The position numbers were made by a program, and so were the translations under genes. A stretch of 64,000 bases of DNA. It comes from Siderastrea radians (taxonomy: Eukaryota; Cnidaria; Anthozoa; Scleractinia; Rhizangiidae). Each line of letters opens with the position of its first letter. The stretch's first letter is position 1. Under the pieces are notes generated by a model, which saw only the letters and a list, made by a program, of their open reading frames with translations, ran no database searches and was not told the origin of the DNA. Shown piece after piece: positions 20,291 to 28,022 of the stretch. The stretch lies in the NCBI GenBank assembly GCA_964017195.1, contig OZ024898.1, positions 16,546,475 to 16,610,474 of the forward strand, written 5' to 3'.

Positions 20291-21679
20291 ATGACCGAAG
20301 CTGCCCCAGCGCATCCGCGTTCCGAGGGGACCGTCAACTCGGCGTTACGGATTTTCAAGGTGCCACCCACCGACATTAGCATCAATGCCTATCGCATGGT
20401 CACCATTCAACCCACCACCACAGGCATCAATCCCATGGAATTCATTGTGCCAGGGTTGGACGATTTTGTGGATTTGGGACGCAGTTACTTTACCATGGAA
20501 TTGACTTTGAAAAAGGATGATAACGGGAACTTGGTGGCCGCGGAGAAATTGTGGCCCGTTAATAATTTGGCCCATTCCATCATCAAGCAAATTGACTTGC
20601 AGTTGAATGGCACGTTGATCAGTCCTCAATCCGACACTTATCATTACAAAGCTTACCTAGAAACCTTGCTGAATTATGACCGAGAAGATGGCAAGACTGT
20701 GTTAGGACCCCAAGGATGGTTCAATCAAGTGGATTTCCCACCCGCATGGACGGCCAACAATACCAACAGTGCTACACCGCATGCAGATTGGCGTAATCTC
20801 AGTGCCAATCACAAAGGAGCCTTGGCCGCCATGGTAGCCGAAACCGCCAAGTATGCTGGAGGTGTCACCCACAGTCTAGTGTTTACCCCGCACCTGGAAG
20901 TGTTTCATACCGGCAAATTGTTGGTGCCTGGCATCGAAATCAAGATGAAATTTCATTTCAATGGTCCGAGCCTGTTTTTGAATGGAGTGGGTCTAGCTGG
21001 ACGATTGATGGAAGGCGATGTCAAACTACGGTTTCATCTCTGTCTACTGCGTTTGAATGACGCCATCTACAGGAGTTTATCTGAAAAAAGACACAATGAA
21101 GGCCAAGTGGCTACCTACCCGACCGTCCGCAGTGAAATCAGGACTTTCAGCATGCAAGGCAACCTGACCCGCTTTGATATCCCCAACCTGTTTCAAAACA
21201 GAATACCAGACCGATTGATTGTGGGGTTACTGGACAGCCGTGCCTTCAATGGAGATGTGACCCGAGATCCTTTCTGTTTCCAGAAATGGGGTCTGACGTC
21301 CATTCGACAGATTGTTAAAGGAGAAGAGTACCCTTATGAAACCCTCCAGTTAGTGCACAACAATGGCACCCGAGATAATCTAGGCTACTTCCGTTTTCTG
21401 CAAGCCAGTGGTGCTTGGTGTAAAAAGAAAGGCAATATGGTAGAACTACAAGATTGGGGCCACAGGAAAAATTGTAGCTTGTACATGTTTGACAATGTGG
21501 CCAATGGATGTGCTGACAGTCAAAACCTCAATCCCAAGCAAACGGGAGATTTACAACTGGTCTTGGAATTTGGAGCCGCCCCCGCTACCAATATAACCGT
21601 CCTCGTGTATGGAGAATTTGAGAATTTGCTGGAGATTGACCGCAACGGAGCCGTGTTGTATAACATTTACCAACACTGA
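20291..21679 (+). CDS. Major capsid protein (hexon-like, double jelly roll)
   Basis: 462 codons. Conserved opening blocks: ALRIFKVPPTDISINAYRM, NPMEFIVPGLDDFVDLGRSY and NNLAHSIIKQIDLQLNGTLI, followed by DTYHYKAYLETLLNYDREDG. This matches the pattern of Polinton and adintovirus major capsid proteins, which trimerise into pseudo-hexameric capsomers. The first 280 codons are closely matched by the partial gene at 63,150. The frame is intact and immediately precedes the protease, the usual order of this group. Confidence 0.88.
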   Translation: MTEAAPAHPRSEGTVNSALRIFKVPPTDISINAYRMVTIQPTTTGINPMEFIVPGLDDFVDLGRSYFTMELTLKKDDNGNLVAAEKLWPVNNLAHSIIKQIDLQLNGTLISPQSDTYHYKAYLETLLNYDREDGKTVLGPQGWFNQVDFPPAWTANNTNSATPHADWRNLSANHKGALAAMVAETAKYAGGVTHSLVFTPHLEVFHTGKLLVPGIEIKMKFHFNGPSLFLNGVGLAGRLMEGDVKLRFHLCLLRLNDAIYRSLSEKRHNEGQVATYPTVRSEIRTFSMQGNLTRFDIPNLFQNRIPDRLIVGLLDSRAFNGDVTRDPFCFQKWGLTSIRQIVKGEEYPYETLQLVHNNGTRDNLGYFRFLQASGAWCKKKGNMVELQDWGHRKNCSLYMFDNVANGCADSQNLNPKQTGDLQLVLEFGAAPATNITVLVYGEFENLLEIDRNGAVLYNIYQH

Positions 21680-21683
21680 AGAA

Positions 21684-22223
21684 ATGGAACATGTGGCCTT
21701 GAATAATGTGCAATTGGATTATTTAGCCCGAGACGACCCGCAATTGAACCCTGTCTTTTACGGGACGGTGGCCTGTGATCGTTTACCCCAGAGTCCTGTC
21801 AAGACCCAACCCCAAGGCTACATTGTGAATACGGACCCACACGATCAACCGGGACAACATTGGTTAGCGGTGTGGACGGACCAGAACGTGTGTGAAGTCC
21901 TCGATAGTTATGCTTTGCCCTTGGACACGTATGTGCAAGCCACTCCGTTACGAGATTGGATCGTGAACCATTGGAAGTATGTGGTGACCAATGGCAAGTC
22001 CCTCCAAGCCATTTCAAGCAAGAGTTGTGGTGATTACGCCTTGTTGTATTTGAAAGCCAAAGCCCGTGGACGGACCTTGCAAGAGTTTTTAAATGAGTTT
22101 TCGGATCATGATTATGTCAGTAATGACCATCAAGCGGGTCAACGCCTTCAACAATTGATTGTAGGCCAAGAAGCCCGATGGTATCAACTTTGTTGTCATC
22201 CGTATCATCAATGTAATGGTTAA
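21684..22223 (+). CDS. Adenain-like cysteine protease
   Basis: 179 codons from ATG 21,684, four bases after the capsid stop. Catalytic pattern: His59 in GQHWLAVW, Asp74 in VLDSYALPL, Gln108 in KSLQAIS and Cys115 in SKSCGDYALLYL, the His-Asp/Glu-Gln-Cys order of adenovirus protease and ULP-type peptidases. In this family it trims capsid and core precursors inside the particle. Candidate substrates are the QRGG-containing proteins of this element. AATAAA at about 22,223-22,229 overlaps the end and is a likely polyadenylation signal for the capsid-protease unit. Confidence 0.87.
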   Translation: MEHVALNNVQLDYLARDDPQLNPVFYGTVACDRLPQSPVKTQPQGYIVNTDPHDQPGQHWLAVWTDQNVCEVLDSYALPLDTYVQATPLRDWIVNHWKYVVTNGKSLQAISSKSCGDYALLYLKAKARGRTLQEFLNEFSDHDYVSNDHQAGQRLQQLIVGQEARWYQLCCHPYHQCNG

Positions 22224-22251
22224 ATAAAATTTGTTGGAAAAAAGTGGTGTC

Positions 22252-22337
22252 GGAGTCGTAGCTCAGTCGGTAGAGCCTTTGGATCCCCCTCGGAAAAAAT
22301 AGGGAGGTCGTGCGTGGGTTCGAGTCCCACCGATTCC
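22252..22337 (+). ncRNA. Pol III-type tRNA-like RNA gene within Polinton 1
   Basis: A 7-bp acceptor stem (GGAGTCG/CGATTCC), a 4-bp D stem (GCTC/GAGC) and a 5-bp T stem with loop TTCGAGT are all formed. A-box TAGCTCAGTCGG and B-box GGTTCGAGTCC are perfect. The anticodon arm is abnormal: 37 bases lie between D and T stems, fitting either a weak 5-bp stem with loop ATCCCCC (anticodon CCC by position) plus a 19-base variable region, or a CCCT/AGGG hairpin. A run of ten T at 22,352-22,361 is a Pol III terminator. It could be a decayed or captured tRNA, or an adenovirus VA-RNA-like transcript. Confidence 0.7.
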
Positions 22338-22351
22338 AATAAAAAGGTGCC

Positions 22352-22361
22352 TTTTTTTTTT
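22352..22361 (+). terminator. Pol III terminator of the tRNA-like gene
   Basis: Ten consecutive T residues, 14 bp after the acceptor stem and 20 bp before the ATPase start codon. Confidence 0.65.
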
Positions 22362-22380
22362 CTAAGGGTAGTTCGTCATC

Positions 22381-23034
22381 ATGCAAACGGGGAAACCGTT
22401 TCGTTTTCATACCCCCTCCTCTATCTTGGTCGTGGGTCCTTCGGGATGTGGCAAAACCGTGTTTACGGAAAAACTCTTGGTAGACAACCCCGAGTTGTTT
22501 GAAACCCCACCGACCCAAGTGCATTATTGTTATGGCGCTTGGCAAGATCGATTTCAAGGCATGCAAGATCAAGGGGTGGTGTTTCACGAAGGGATTCCCG
22601 ATCATGACGCGTTGGTCGAATGGTTTCCTCAAGGAGATGGGGTCCTGGTCTTGGACGATTTAATGGATGAAGGGAGTCACGATAAACGCGTGTTGGATTT
22701 ATTCACCAAACATTCACATCATCAAGGGGTGACCGTGTTGTACTTGTGCCAAGACATGTTTCCCGTGGGTCGATATGCTAAAAGTATATCCCGCAATGCC
22801 CATTACATCGTAGCGTTCAAGAATCCCCGAGATCAATTAGGGGTACGCAATGTCATGCTTCAATCGTTTCCCACCAGTTGGAAAGACACGTTAGAGACGT
22901 TTCATCAAGCCACCACACGACCGTATGGCTATTTGGTGCTGGATTTACACCCCGCCTCCTCCGATCAACAACGGTTGTTGAGTCACCTGTTAAAAGACGA
23001 AGGATGGACTCGCACCTATCAAAAGCGCCTATAA
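22381..23034 (+). CDS. Packaging ATPase (FtsK/HerA-type, A32-like)
   Basis: 217 codons. Walker A at residues 19-26 (GPSGCGKT) preceded by SILVV; Walker B at about 88-93 (VLVLDDLMDE); a sensor-like region follows (VTVLYLCQDMF). In this superfamily the enzyme translocates the genome into the capsid. Length is typical for the short Polinton form. It follows the tRNA-like gene and precedes a TATAAAG at 23,028 that serves the next gene. Confidence 0.88.
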   Translation: MQTGKPFRFHTPSSILVVGPSGCGKTVFTEKLLVDNPELFETPPTQVHYCYGAWQDRFQGMQDQGVVFHEGIPDHDALVEWFPQGDGVLVLDDLMDEGSHDKRVLDLFTKHSHHQGVTVLYLCQDMFPVGRYAKSISRNAHYIVAFKNPRDQLGVRNVMLQSFPTSWKDTLETFHQATTRPYGYLVLDLHPASSDQQRLLSHLLKDEGWTRTYQKRL

Positions 23035-23068
23035 AGTGACCCTTTGAACAGGAAAAAAGAGAGCAACC

Positions 23069-24040
23069 ATGGCGGATGATGACCGTCAACCTCCGCAATC
23101 GTACGATACCGTGGCCCCGGCGGGGGTCGGGGCGTCCAGCAGCAATCAAATGTCCACAAGCGCCTTCCAAGATTTGTATATGACGGGAGACCAAGGCCTT
23201 CTCGACGTGGCCATGGAGGAAATTCACCCCGATGCCCTCACTGAGTTTTTATCAAGTCTCCCCTCCCCTCGTACAGTCGCGGGTTGGCCCGATGTAGATG
23301 GTGCAGCCCCTGCACAGGCCTCTTCCCCTGCAGGAGTAGGAAGTCGAGCATCCCATTCACCCTCATTTCATAGTCCCCAGACCACCCCGGAGTCCCCGAG
23401 AAGTCCACCTGGTTGGCGAACAGCCCCAAGTGGTCGGACAGCAGCGGGTGCTGGAGGTGATGGTAATGGTAGGGGACGCCGTGGACCTAGGACTAGAGGT
23501 GGTGGACGTGGTGGTGGTGGACGTGGTGGTGGTGGTGGTGGTGCTGGTGCTGGTGCTGGTGGTGCTGGTGGTGCTGGTGGTGCTGCTGGTGCTGGTGGTG
23601 CTGGTGGTGCTGGTGGTGGTGGTGGTGGTGGTGCTGGTGGTGGTGGTGGTGGTGGTGCTGGTGGTGCTGGTGGTGGTGGTGGTGGGGGTGGTGGTGGTGG
23701 TGGTGGAGGTGGTGGTGGTGGTGGTGGCCGTCGTGGTGGGCGACGTGGTGGCCGACGCGGACGACGACGACGACGACTTTTCCCCGGTTCACCTTTGACA
23801 CCGGCCTCCAATCCAGCCACTCCTCGAGGATCTTGGTCGTCTGGGAGTTCTGGCAGACAACCTCGTACCTTGCGTCAAGCCGATTTACAACGACGTTTAC
23901 GGATGCTGTTACAAGATCAAGAACAATTAGCCCAAGGACGTGAAATTGCTAATGTCACCATGACCAATAGCATTGTCACCAATTATAAACAGGGAGGAGC
24001 ACCGAGCGTACAAACCTCGTCGTCCCGGGTTTCGCCGTGA
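23069..24040 (+). CDS. Glycine-rich virion protein encoded by a (GGT)n tract
   Basis: 323 codons. Residues 1-125 are polar with a helical patch (DPDALTEFLSSL-like region). About 140-225 are almost pure Gly with scattered Ala, encoded by a GGT/GCT microsatellite at 23,500-23,730, followed by an Arg-rich RGGRRGGRRGRRRRR segment. The last 75 residues include a helix (LQRRLRMLLQDQEQLAQGRE) and MTNSIVTNYKQGGAPSVQ. No known enzyme domain. The RGG/poly-Gly make-up and late-gene position suggest a core or tail-like protein. The repeat should make length vary between copies. Confidence 0.65.
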   Translation: MADDDRQPPQSYDTVAPAGVGASSSNQMSTSAFQDLYMTGDQGLLDVAMEEIHPDALTEFLSSLPSPRTVAGWPDVDGAAPAQASSPAGVGSRASHSPSFHSPQTTPESPRSPPGWRTAPSGRTAAGAGGDGNGRGRRGPRTRGGGRGGGGRGGGGGGAGAGAGGAGGAGGAAGAGGAGGAGGGGGGGAGGGGGGGAGGAGGGGGGGGGGGGGGGGGGGGRRGGRRGGRRGRRRRRLFPGSPLTPASNPATPRGSWSSGSSGRQPRTLRQADLQRRLRMLLQDQEQLAQGREIANVTMTNSIVTNYKQGGAPSVQTSSSRVSP

Positions 24041-24042
24041 GG

Positions 24043-24705
24043 ATGAAAACCGTCGTGTCGTTATTGAATGGATCGAAACATCATGGACTTCCCTTCCCTC
24101 CGGAATTATTACAACGGATGGATTCCTTGTATGCGTTTTATCATCAACAATGGTGGTGTTATCGCAAAATGTTAAATCATTACAAGTGTATCAATGCCTT
24201 GTTCAGTGGGTTGGCATTACTCCTGATGGCTGCAGGTATGATTGCTGGACCCCTTTTGGACAACAGTACGTTGGTAGCCTGTTTGGCAGCGGTGAACACC
24301 GTGGTCAAAGGATGGAATGATTTTAAACAATACCGATTTAAAGTGACCATGAGTCGATTTGCGTTTACCACCTATGCCAAAGCCTTAACCGAATTGAAAA
24401 CCCATGTGCGTGGTATTCCCTTGGAGGATCTGGAACGATTTTTAATCAAGATGCAAACCTTGGATGATACCATTGTGGATTTCACCCCTCCGTTACCCAA
24501 ACGATGTGTGCAAGATTACCATCGTCATTTTGTGTACCAACCCTTGGAAGCCCTATGCTATGTAGACGGATGTCCTCGTCCCTTGAGACCCAAAGACTAT
24601 TGGATCAATAAAAAGCCGCTCCCTCCTAGTCCCACACTCTTAGAACCATGGCCGTCCAACGACGACGACGACGCAGAAAAAGGAAACAACGAGGAGGAGC
24701 TTTAA
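24043..24705 (+). CDS. SLATT-like two-transmembrane protein
   Basis: 220 codons from ATG 24,043, two bases after the preceding stop. Two adjacent hydrophobic helices at about residues 50-71 (FSGLALLLMAAGMIAGPLL) and 75-90 are preceded by an aromatic helix and followed by a charged helical segment (KQYRFKVTMSRFAFTTYAKA). This order is typical of SLATT domains, the membrane effectors paired with SLOG or SMODS sensors in bacterial conflict systems. The C-terminus is proline-rich then acidic. Alternative: a viral membrane or holin-like protein. Assignment is by topology and pattern only. Confidence 0.45.
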   Translation: MKTVVSLLNGSKHHGLPFPPELLQRMDSLYAFYHQQWWCYRKMLNHYKCINALFSGLALLLMAAGMIAGPLLDNSTLVACLAAVNTVVKGWNDFKQYRFKVTMSRFAFTTYAKALTELKTHVRGIPLEDLERFLIKMQTLDDTIVDFTPPLPKRCVQDYHRHFVYQPLEALCYVDGCPRPLRPKDYWINKKPLPPSPTLLEPWPSNDDDDAEKGNNEEEL

Positions 24706-24974
24706 TGCGCCGCAAACCCCGTTTGGTGGATAAAATTGCCCATGGCATGAGTATGTTTCTCTCAGGTCCAGCGCCTGGGTTTGGACTCGCTTTAGGCAAA
24801 TTAGGTGGTCAAGCCTTGAAAGGCATTACCGATAATGTGCAACATTACCGACAACGAGGTGGGGGTTGGTGGTCCGATTTCAAACGCAATACCCGTCAAG
24901 GCTATAAAGAGACGCGAGATGTGATCAAACAAAACAAAGCCCTTCAACGTGTGTTGACGAACCGTTCATGGTGA
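24648..24974 (+). CDS. Basic virion protein with two QRGG sites
   Basis: 108 codons starting inside the end of the preceding gene (58-bp overlap in another frame). Arg/Lys leader ending KQRGGALMRR, a glycine-containing hydrophobic middle (MFLSGPAPGFGLALGKLGG), a second site RQRGGGWWSD, then a basic tail. The pattern of two evenly placed QRGG motifs suggests a precursor cut into three peptides by the protease. It resembles the 19,477 and 24,968 proteins in design. Confidence 0.65.
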   Translation: MAVQRRRRRRKRKQRGGALMRRKPRLVDKIAHGMSMFLSGPAPGFGLALGKLGGQALKGITDNVQHYRQRGGGWWSDFKRNTRQGYKETRDVIKQNKALQRVLTNRSW

Positions 24975-25129
24975 GGAGGAGAAGACGACGACGACGTCGT
25001 CAACGAGGCGGTTTTTTAAATCTATTGGTCCCTGCTATGGTGGGATTGGGGAAAGCCGTGGCCTTGGAAACGGATAAACGTATAAAACGCACCATTCAAA
25101 AAGCCAACCAACGGTATCGTCACCGATAA
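24968..25129 (+). CDS. Small pX-like basic/hydrophobic peptide
   Basis: 53 codons, ATG at 24,968 overlapping the preceding stop by 7 bp. Nine consecutive Arg, then QRGGFLNLLVPAMVGLGKAV and a basic tail. The arrangement of Arg leader, QRGG, hydrophobic Gly/Ala/Leu segment and Lys/Arg tail repeats that of the 19,477 and 58,729 genes, so these are likely paralogues. No homologous enzyme. Role in DNA packaging or capsid-membrane contact is inferred. Confidence 0.6.
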   Translation: MVRRRRRRRRRQRGGFLNLLVPAMVGLGKAVALETDKRIKRTIQKANQRYRHR

Positions 25130-25132
25130 AGG

Positions 25133-25450
25133 ATGCAACGTCTTCGACGTCAATTGCCGTTTTTACGGTCCATGTTACAAGAAGCCAATGGTTCCAAACG
25201 TCAAGAGTTGTTACAACATGCCAATGCCGATCAAATCAATGCTGTGAGTGAACTGGTCTTGAACTTCTTAAAAAACAAGATTCCCGTCACCCCACCCATG
25301 CTGGCTAAACTTCAACCCTATAAAAAGGTACTACGTGATTTGGGACGTCGTCGACATTCCGTCAAAAAACGTCGTCAGTGGTTAGTCCAACAAAAAGGAC
25401 GAGGGTTGTTTCAAGGACTTCACGAGGTGTTATGTCAATGTGTTCGTTAA
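25133..25450 (+). CDS. Conserved Polinton protein of unknown function (helical, basic)
   Basis: 105 codons, ATG four bases after the previous stop. Opening LRRQLPFLRSMLQEAN, then LQHANADQINAVSELVLNFL, a PVTPPMLAKLQPYKKVLRDLG block and VKKRRQWLVQQKGRGLF. I recognise this arrangement as one that recurs beside capsid genes in cnidarian Polinton-like elements, but no function is known. The QQKGRG near residue 93 may be a degenerate protease site. It forms a pair with the following gene. Confidence 0.6.
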   Translation: MQRLRRQLPFLRSMLQEANGSKRQELLQHANADQINAVSELVLNFLKNKIPVTPPMLAKLQPYKKVLRDLGRRRHSVKKRRQWLVQQKGRGLFQGLHEVLCQCVR

Positions 25451-25512
25451 CGTGTCAAGACATGGAAGCATAAATATCACCTGTTGTGACAACTGTCGTG
25501 CATTGGAAGACC

Positions 25513-26166
25513 ATGGACGAGGTCTACATGATTCCCCACCAGGACTTGCAACAACTCATTCAATATTACAAAGGAGAACTTACCGAAAATGCCTTGTTGA
25601 ACAAAGCCGCAACGCTCGCCGCCAAAAAACATGTGTTATTAGCCAACCCCCAATTACCCCCAGCCCTGGTGAATGCTCAAACCAAACCGTTGAGTCAAGA
25701 ATTAATCAAGTTAACCAAACGCATTCGTCAATTTCCCGGAGGCGTGGGTGTGGGGGCGCCGGGTGCTCCACCAGGGGAAGAAGACGAAGAAGAAGCCGGG
25801 GATTTGGTGACGGGGCCCGTGGAACAATGGTTGAAGCGCATGATAAAAGGCAGCCCGTCGACTCCCAAACCTACCATTACCCCTGCAACCAAGAAAGGCA
25901 AAGGAGCAGCCACCACCAGTAAGATTGTCAAGAAAGGGAGTCCATCCACTAGTCGAGGGGATCTACAATCGCGTTTAGAAGCCGTGCGAGAACGTCGCAA
26001 GACTTGGGAAAAGCATTTAGCCGAAAGTGGTTTCACGAAAGGCAAAGGCAAAGGCAAAGGCAAAGGCGTCTCCCGTGAAGTGCAAGCATTGAAACCCTTA
26101 CCCGGTTGGGAAGATTGGGCTCGTGGCAAAAAGTTACGACGTCGATTGGATTACGACAGTGACTAA
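25513..26166 (+). CDS. Conserved Polinton protein of unknown function (partner of the preceding gene)
   Basis: 217 codons from ATG 25,513 (the frame is open upstream to 25,486 but only with a GTG). N-terminal MDEVYMIPHQDLQQLIQYYK helix, a middle helix, an acidic loop (GEEDEEEAGD), a Lys/Thr/Pro-rich linker and a KGKGKGKGKG run. A C-terminal tail has W-E-D-W-A-R-G-K and a basic then acidic end. No domain recognised. The helical N-terminus with a long disordered tail suits a scaffold or internal virion protein. Confidence 0.55.
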   Translation: MDEVYMIPHQDLQQLIQYYKGELTENALLNKAATLAAKKHVLLANPQLPPALVNAQTKPLSQELIKLTKRIRQFPGGVGVGAPGAPPGEEDEEEAGDLVTGPVEQWLKRMIKGSPSTPKPTITPATKKGKGAATTSKIVKKGSPSTSRGDLQSRLEAVRERRKTWEKHLAESGFTKGKGKGKGKGVSREVQALKPLPGWEDWARGKKLRRRLDYDSD

Positions 26167-26169
26167 AAG

Positions 26170-26526
26170 ATGCCCACCAAGAGGAGAAGGGGTATCAAAA
26201 GGAAACGCACCCAACGAGGAGGGGCCTTGGATGTCCAAAAATGGATTGCTAAAACCGGCAAGGAATTTCATTGGCCTGGGTATCAGTACATGGGCCCTGG
26301 CACCCATTTGGCCAAACGTCTGAAACGTGGGGATCCCGGGATCAATCGCTTGGACCAAATTGCTAAACAACACGACATTGATTACAGCCGTGCCAAGAAT
26401 TTGCAAGATAAATGGAAAGCCGATACCAAGATGATCCAAGCCATTGATCGATTACCCGGCAAGAAAAACAAGACGGAACGGGTGGTCAAGAAAATCATGC
26501 AAGCCAAGAAACGTTTAAAATTGTAA
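26170..26526 (+). CDS. Parvovirus VP1-type phospholipase A2
   Basis: 118 codons. A basic leader ends in TQRGGALDV (residues 14-22). The PLA2 core follows: calcium-binding loop YMGPG at 40-44 and the catalytic His68-Asp69 within KQHDIDY, with Tyr72. This is the compact, cysteine-poor PLA2-like fold of parvovirus VP1, which breaches endosomal membranes during entry. The leader would be removed at QRGG if the protease acts there, leaving an enzyme that starts close to the core. AATAAA near 26,562 follows. Catalytic residues are intact. Confidence 0.8.
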   Translation: MPTKRRRGIKRKRTQRGGALDVQKWIAKTGKEFHWPGYQYMGPGTHLAKRLKRGDPGINRLDQIAKQHDIDYSRAKNLQDKWKADTKMIQAIDRLPGKKNKTERVVKKIMQAKKRLKL

Positions 26527-26672
26527 ACATTTAATTAACACCTCCCAGTTACATGTTGTGTCAATAAACAATTGAAAAAATGTCACATGGGTTCGTTGTA
26601 CTGTCTGCCAAATACGAATGTTCTGCCAAATACTGAGACGAATGTTCTGCCAAAATACTGAGACGAAAATGT
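26527..26672. other. Convergent intergenic spacer with short direct repeats
   Basis: Lies between the rightward late genes and the leftward early gene. Contains the AATAAA at about 26,562 and two direct copies of GACGAATGTTCTGCCAAA-like sequence at 26,615-26,665. Confidence 0.5.
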
Positions 26673-28022
26673 TTAAGTCACTAAATCATACATCAAATCG
26701 ACGCCCTCATCGGGCGACATGTCATGAACGAGATCTTCAGGGAGCAGCAATGCCTCCAGATCAAAGGACGAAGAGTCCTCCACATCCCTCAGTAACTCGG
26801 TCCACTCGTCAGGCGATATGTTCTCCAAAAAGGAAAGGTCCTCCAAGTCAGGGGGGTCCAGGGCTTCCGTGACCCCCGAATCCATATCCGTGAGAGTATA
26901 CGAATCTAGAAATGATTCACAAAAAGAAAAGTGCTCAGACGTTTTAGGTATGGATTTCATAAAGTCCTCCAAGGGAATAGTCAGTTTCAATGGTCCTAAT
27001 GCTTTGATTTTCTCTTCCGTTTTCTGCCTCTCTACAGAAGGTAAGGAGGCACAAAAGTTATTCAAATACGATTCCACAGAAGGTTGCGTCCTACAAACCG
27101 TAAGGGGGATGGTTAGTGTCAAAGGTCCTAAGGCCTTCAATTTCTCTCCAGTTCTCTTTTTCTCTGCCAGGCGGGCTCGATAACGCTTCCCTTTCTCCCT
27201 CAACAGCTCTCGATGGGTCTCCCGATATTGTTGCTCGTACATCAGGCGCCGTTCAAGATTGTTTTGCCGGTAGAACCTTGCGGACTCCTTCAAGCGGGCT
27301 TGATTCCTTTCCCGGTAGCGCTTGCTGCACTCCCTCAAGTGGTCTCGATTCTTTTCCCGGCGGAGCCTTCGGAGCTCCTTCAAGCGGGCTTGATTCCTTT
27401 CCCGGTAGGCCCTATTGTACTCCAGCAGCTGAGCTCGATTTTTTTCGCGGTACCGCTTTTTGCTCTCCGCAATCTGGGCTCGATTCTTTTCCCGGTAACA
27501 CCTGGCAGCCGTCGCTATGAAGTCTCGGTTGTTTTCTCTGTACAATTTTTTGTTGGCAAGCACTTGCTCTCGGTGTTCGGCCCGGTACCGTGCACTTTTG
27601 ATGATGTTGCGTAATAGTTTAGCCGTAAGGTCTGGCAGTTCGTCGTAGTCGTCGTCGTCGTCAGGGTCATAGTCCTCGTCCTTCTTGTCGTCAACGTCGT
27701 CTGGGTCAGAGTCATCGTCGTCGTTGTTTGGTCGGTACGTCGTGCGTCGGTTGCTGCGGCGGAGGCCCTCGCTTACGGGAGACCTCGGGCGAGGGGGGCG
27801 GTGCTGGCGGAGGTGTCTGCGGGCGCTTAAACTCATTCCGCCAAGAAGGCCAGCAGAAGTCGAGGCCCCGGATGTACCAACCGGTGGTGATTTGCGGGTA
27901 GCACCCCGGGTTCCAGTGCTGTTGCACGTACGTGTGCCGTGCTGCCTGGGCTGCCTTGGCTGCTTCTCTTCGCTTTCTTCTCTCCTCCAGCAGCGCTTCC
28001 CCAAACTCCCGCATGTCTCCAT
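26673..28022 (-). CDS. Leftward early protein with YREKNR-type repeats (frame 2)
   Basis: 449 codons if started at ATG 28,022. An acidic tract (DDDDSDPDDVDDKKDEDYD) precedes about eight repeats of a 14-15-residue unit with consensus Y-R-E-K/R-N-R/Q-A, forming a long charged helix. Two similar KALGPLxLTIPL segments and an acidic C-terminus follow. The first 100 residues overlap the 27,712-28,113 frame and look low-complexity, so the true N-terminus is probably supplied by that frame through splicing or frameshifting. Acidic plus basic-repeat design suggests a nuclear regulator. No known domain. Confidence 0.55.
   Translation of the reverse strand: METCGSLGKRCWRREESEEKQPRQPRQHGTRTCNSTGTRGATRKSPPVGTSGASTSAGLLGGMSLSARRHLRQHRPPRPRSPVSEGLRRSNRRTTYRPNNDDDDSDPDDVDDKKDEDYDPDDDDDYDELPDLTAKLLRNIIKSARYRAEHREQVLANKKLYRENNRDFIATAARCYREKNRAQIAESKKRYREKNRAQLLEYNRAYRERNQARLKELRRLRREKNRDHLRECSKRYRERNQARLKESARFYRQNNLERRLMYEQQYRETHRELLREKGKRYRARLAEKKRTGEKLKALGPLTLTIPLTVCRTQPSVESYLNNFCASLPSVERQKTEEKIKALGPLKLTIPLEDFMKSIPKTSEHFSFCESFLDSYTLTDMDSGVTEALDPPDLEDLSFLENISPDEWTELLRDVEDSSSFDLEALLLPEDLVHDMSPDEGVDLMYDLVT

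Noticed and set aside
23430..23801. Polyvaline frame (plus) and poly-His/Gln frame (minus) in the GGT tract
   Set aside because: Both are shadow translations of the (GGT)n microsatellite in the 23,069-24,040 gene.
25440..25922. 160-codon frame overlapping the 25,513 gene
   Set aside because: Low-complexity Arg/Gly/Ser reading of the same DNA in another frame; the 25,513 frame has the conserved helical N-terminus.
27116..27614. Plus-strand frames with repeated SGLDSFPG units
   Set aside because: Reverse-strand reading of the YREKNR repeats of the leftward early gene; the repeats are real but the plus-strand protein is not supported.
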